This document shows positions 61,991 through 64,000 of a DNA stretch of 64,000 bases, piece by piece. The translations under genes and the position numbers were made by a program. How positions within the stretch are numbered: position 1 is the stretch's first letter; every line of letters begins with the position of its first letter. The stretch comes from Pseudomonas sp. GD03944 (GTDB taxonomy: Bacteria > Pseudomonadota > Gammaproteobacteria > Pseudomonadales > Pseudomonadaceae). The notes below the pieces were generated by a model that saw only the letters and a list, made by a program, of their open reading frames with translations, had not been told where the DNA came from and searched no databases. The stretch spans positions 434,001 to 498,000 of the forward strand of contig NZ_JAOCAH010000001.1 of assembly GCF_029839275.1 (NCBI RefSeq), given 5' to 3'.

Positions 61991-62740
61991 GTGTCCAGCC
62001 CCTTTACCGAGGGCGATGGCCCGCAACCCCCCAAGGTGCTGAAAGCACCTGTGGAAATCGTTGCCAACCTGCGCCTGCTGCAACAGCACCACGATCCGCT
62101 GATCATCACCTTCCACGAGCGCAACCAGCGCTTCCAGAGCTACGTGATCGACGTCGACCGTGATCGCAACCGCGTGATCCTCGACGAAATGATCCCCAGC
62201 GACGGTGAACGTTTCCTGCAGAACGGCGAACCCTTCCGTGTCGAGGCCTTCCATGAAGGCGTGCGCGTGGCGTGGGAATGCCTGAGCGCCGTACAGATCA
62301 CCGAACACCAGGGCGAACGCTGCTATTTCAGCCCGATGCCTGACGAGGTGCTGTACCACCAGCGCCGCAACGCCTTCCGGGCCACGCTCAAGCAGGGTGA
62401 ACAGATCAAGATCGAACTGGCGGGAGAAAAACTGCGCACGGCGCTGCAGGGCGTTTTGCTGGATATCTCGGCCACCGGCTGCAAGCTGCGTATGCCCGGC
62501 GATGTCAGCAGCAGCCTGCAAGCTGGCCAGGTCTACGAGCGCTTCACCGTGCGCCTGCCCTTCGGCGCGATGACCACTTCGATCGAATTGCGCCACGTGC
62601 AGTACGAAGAGAAGCTCGACATCACCTTCGCCGGCGCCCGCTTCTACCGCATGAGCGGCCTGGAACAACGCCAGGTCGAACGCTTCGTCTACCAGTTGCA
62701 GCGCGAAGCGCGTCGCTTCGAAAGCGACGGCCTGTTCTAG
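61991..62740 (+). CDS. flgZ: c-di-GMP-binding PilZ protein FlgZ (YcgR-like)
   Basis: Flagellar brake: c-di-GMP-bound FlgZ slows or alters the motor. 249 residues from GTG 61991. The YcgR N domain covers about 20-115; the PilZ domain begins at about 120 with RRNAFR (125-130) and DISATG (158-163), the two c-di-GMP motifs (RxxxR, D/N-x-S-x-x-G). GGAG upstream is a few bases farther than ideal. Possibly transcribed from a weak sigma-28-like TAAT-GCCGTAGT at 61943-61968. It ends two bases before the convergent gene. Confidence 0.93.
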   Translation: MSSPFTEGDGPQPPKVLKAPVEIVANLRLLQQHHDPLIITFHERNQRFQSYVIDVDRDRNRVILDEMIPSDGERFLQNGEPFRVEAFHEGVRVAWECLSAVQITEHQGERCYFSPMPDEVLYHQRRNAFRATLKQGEQIKIELAGEKLRTALQGVLLDISATGCKLRMPGDVSSSLQAGQVYERFTVRLPFGAMTTSIELRHVQYEEKLDITFAGARFYRMSGLEQRQVERFVYQLQREARRFESDGLF

Positions 62741-62742
62741 CA

Positions 62743-63360
62743 CTACACCTCGACGAAAATCCCCAGCTCCGCCAGACGCGGCAGGTCTTCCGGCCTGTCG
62801 ATGTCCCACAGCACCGGCAACAGCTCATAGCTCCAGTCCAGTTGCCGCAGGCGGACCTGGGTCATCGCCAACACCTGGTCGGTGCCCCAGGGCATGGCCT
62901 GGAACAGCGCCGGGTCCACGCGGCGCAGGCCCAGCAGCACACAACCGCCATCCTCCGCCGGCCCGAGCACCACGGGCTGACCGCTCAGCGCCTCGCACGC
63001 ACCATCCAGGTAATGCGCATCCAGCGCTGGGCAATCGTTGCCGATCAGCATCACCGCATCACTCTCGGCCAAGCCCAGGGCCGCGATGCGCCGCATGCGC
63101 TCCCCCAGGTCCCCTGCCGGCTGCTCGACCAGCGTCCAGTCGAGCGCCGCGGCCAATGCCTGCAGGTCATCGTCGGAGCCGTCATCCAGCCACAGGAAGC
63201 GTTCGCTGAAACCTTCGGCGGGCAGGTGCAGGGCGCGTTCGAGCAACTGGCGCTGCAGGTCACAGGCGCCCTCCTCGCCCAGAGCCGGGATCAATCGGGT
63301 CTTGACCCGCCCGGGGACCGGCGAGTGCGCCAACAGGTGCAAGGAAATCGACAGACTCAT
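62743..63360 (-). CDS. TIGR04282/DUF2064-family glycosyltransferase-like protein
   Basis: 205 residues from ATG 63360 (MSLSISLHLLAHSPVPGRVKTRL). Nucleotidyl/glycosyltransferase-type fold of the DUF2064 family: PVPGRVKTRLIPALG at the start, LIGNDCPALDAHYL and LGPAEDGGCVLLGL in the middle, and WDIDRPEDLPRL at the end. The family is annotated after arsenosugar synthesis, but its usual substrate is uncertain. It ends two bases from flgZ (convergent) and has no evident flagellar role. Confidence 0.85.
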   Translation of the reverse strand: MSLSISLHLLAHSPVPGRVKTRLIPALGEEGACDLQRQLLERALHLPAEGFSERFLWLDDGSDDDLQALAAALDWTLVEQPAGDLGERMRRIAALGLAESDAVMLIGNDCPALDAHYLDGACEALSGQPVVLGPAEDGGCVLLGLRRVDPALFQAMPWGTDQVLAMTQVRLRQLDWSYELLPVLWDIDRPEDLPRLAELGIFVEV

Positions 63361-63520
63361 AGCGTGGTCCTCGATGATGCAGGTGCGCCTGACGGCACAC
63401 CCTGGCGCCACAAGCGTAGGCCAGCTGCAAGATCCTCATCGCCACCACGCTACGCCGAAAAAACCGAGACGCCCAGCATCATTTGCGGCCAGCCGCCCCG
63501 CCGAGGCCTGGGGCGGGCAT

Positions 63521-63539
63521 CGCGGGCCTCAAGCCCGCG
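63521..63539. terminator. Hairpin between the MFS gene and the TIGR04282-type gene
   Basis: Perfect 7-bp stem CGCGGGC / GCCCGCG with a 5-base loop, 50 bases after the MFS stop. It resembles Pseudomonas REP hairpins (GCGGGC...GCCCGC) but only one copy was noticed here. The rest of the 228-bp spacer shows nothing I can name. Confidence 0.5.
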
Positions 63540-63588
63540 CACCATTGCCCCAGCCATTCAGAATACTGACTGACCAACGGTCACCCGA

Positions 63589-64000
63589 TCAGGATCGCGG
63601 CACCGGCTCCTCCGGCCCGGCAGGCCCGACCACCTCTTCGCTCGGCGGTGCCGGCGGGTTGCCCTCCTGCATCTGCTCGTGCACCACCTGTTCGTCGACC
63701 CGGGGGTCGAGCGCGGCCACCAGGGGCGAGCTGGTCATGTTGTCCGGCATCGGAATGTGATGCAGCGGCGCGTCGTCGACCTGGTGCTGATGGGTGACCT
63801 TTTCCGGCCGAACGCGCCATACCGGGATCAGCGCGCAGAGGCAGAAGAAGGCATACAGCATGTTGGCGCCGTAGAAACGCATCAGCACCCCGGCCAGCAG
63901 CGGCCCGATACTGGCCCCCACGCCGAAGGTGACCAGCAGCATGGCGGTCAGCGACACCCGCCGCTCGCCCTCCACGTGGTCGTTGGCGAAGGCCACGGCC
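63589..64000 (-). CDS. MFS transporter, C-terminal part (5' end beyond window)
   Basis: About 137 codons of the C-terminus are present, running to the right edge. Two membrane helices are visible (LLVTFGVGASIGPLLAGVLM and NMLYAFFCLCALIPVW). The segment ANDHVEGERRVSLTAMLLVTFG fits the loop before helix 11 of 12 in YcaD-like MFS proteins. A ~70-residue hydrophilic tail rich in Glu/Pro/Val follows. Substrate cannot be told. Its stop is 228 bases from the neighbouring gene. Confidence 0.8.
   Translation of the reverse strand, partial: AVAFANDHVEGERRVSLTAMLLVTFGVGASIGPLLAGVLMRFYGANMLYAFFCLCALIPVWRVRPEKVTHQHQVDDAPLHHIPMPDNMTSSPLVAALDPRVDEQVVHEQMQEGNPPAPPSEEVVGPAGPEEPVPRS

Overview
The window is an almost uninterrupted polar-flagellum and chemotaxis supercluster from a high-GC gammaproteobacterium. 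FleQ/FleS/FleR, FleN/FlhF, the paired HptB-HsbR-HsbA module, CheZ, and the combination of sigma-54 (-24/-12) and FliA (sigma-28) promoters are the Pseudomonas arrangement. The contiguous order from cheB to flgZ is what I recall from the P. putida/P. fluorescens lineage; P. aeruginosa splits the same genes over several loci. Species cannot be fixed from this sequence alone.

Layout, left to right. Almost everything up to 60 kb is on the minus strand, so transcription runs right to left. 0-5.3 kb: cheB (cut by the window edge), cheA, cheZ, cheY and fliA. 5.3-9.7 kb: fleN, flhF, flhA. 10.0-10.5 kb: a lone plus-strand sodC (Cu/Zn superoxide dismutase). 10.6-17.5 kb: flhB, fliRQPONML, fliK. 17.6-20.0 kb: hptB, hsbR, hsbA. 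20.1-25.9 kb: fliJIHGFE. 26.1-30.4 kb: fleR, fleS, fleQ. 30.7-35.3 kb: fliT, two fliS paralogues, fliD, flaG and flagellin fliC. 35.6-45.9 kb: a glycosylation island between fliC and flgL, with a 1319-residue multidomain glycosyltransferase, an acetyltransferase, a sugar reductase/epimerase, an FkbM methyltransferase, a sugar C-methyltransferase, an RmlC-like epimerase, and rfbG and rfbF for CDP-4-keto-6-deoxyglucose. 46.2-57.9 kb: flgLKJIHGFEDCB. 58.2-60.1 kb: cheR and cheV. 60.1-62.7 kb, plus strand: flgA, flgM, flgN and the PilZ protein flgZ. The right edge holds a TIGR04282/DUF2064-type protein and the C-terminal part of an MFS transporter. No gene-free stretch exceeds 300 bases.

How it works together. 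FleQ (with sigma-54) should drive fleSR, flhA-flhF-fleN-fliA, fliE-J, fliL-flhB, fliD and flgA; FleR should drive hook and rod genes (flgB-E, flgF-L, fliK). Export of FlgM then frees FliA to transcribe fliC, flgMN and, apparently, the second fliS. I located -24/-12 elements in front of flhA, fliL, fliK, fliE, fleS, fliD, flgF, flgB and flgA, and FliA elements in front of fliC, flgM and between the fliS genes. Motor genes (motAB/motCD) and cheW are not in the window.

Most worth attention: (1) the CheA linker carries four repeats resembling the CheY-binding peptides at the N-terminus of FliM and the C-terminus of CheZ; a similar element sits in FliN. (2) The flagellin island encodes what looks like a CDP-linked, C-methylated 6-deoxyhexose pathway. 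(3) The predicted sigma-54 start of flgA lies one base before its start codon, so its mRNA would be practically leaderless. (4) A near-consensus FliA promoter separates the fliS paralogues.
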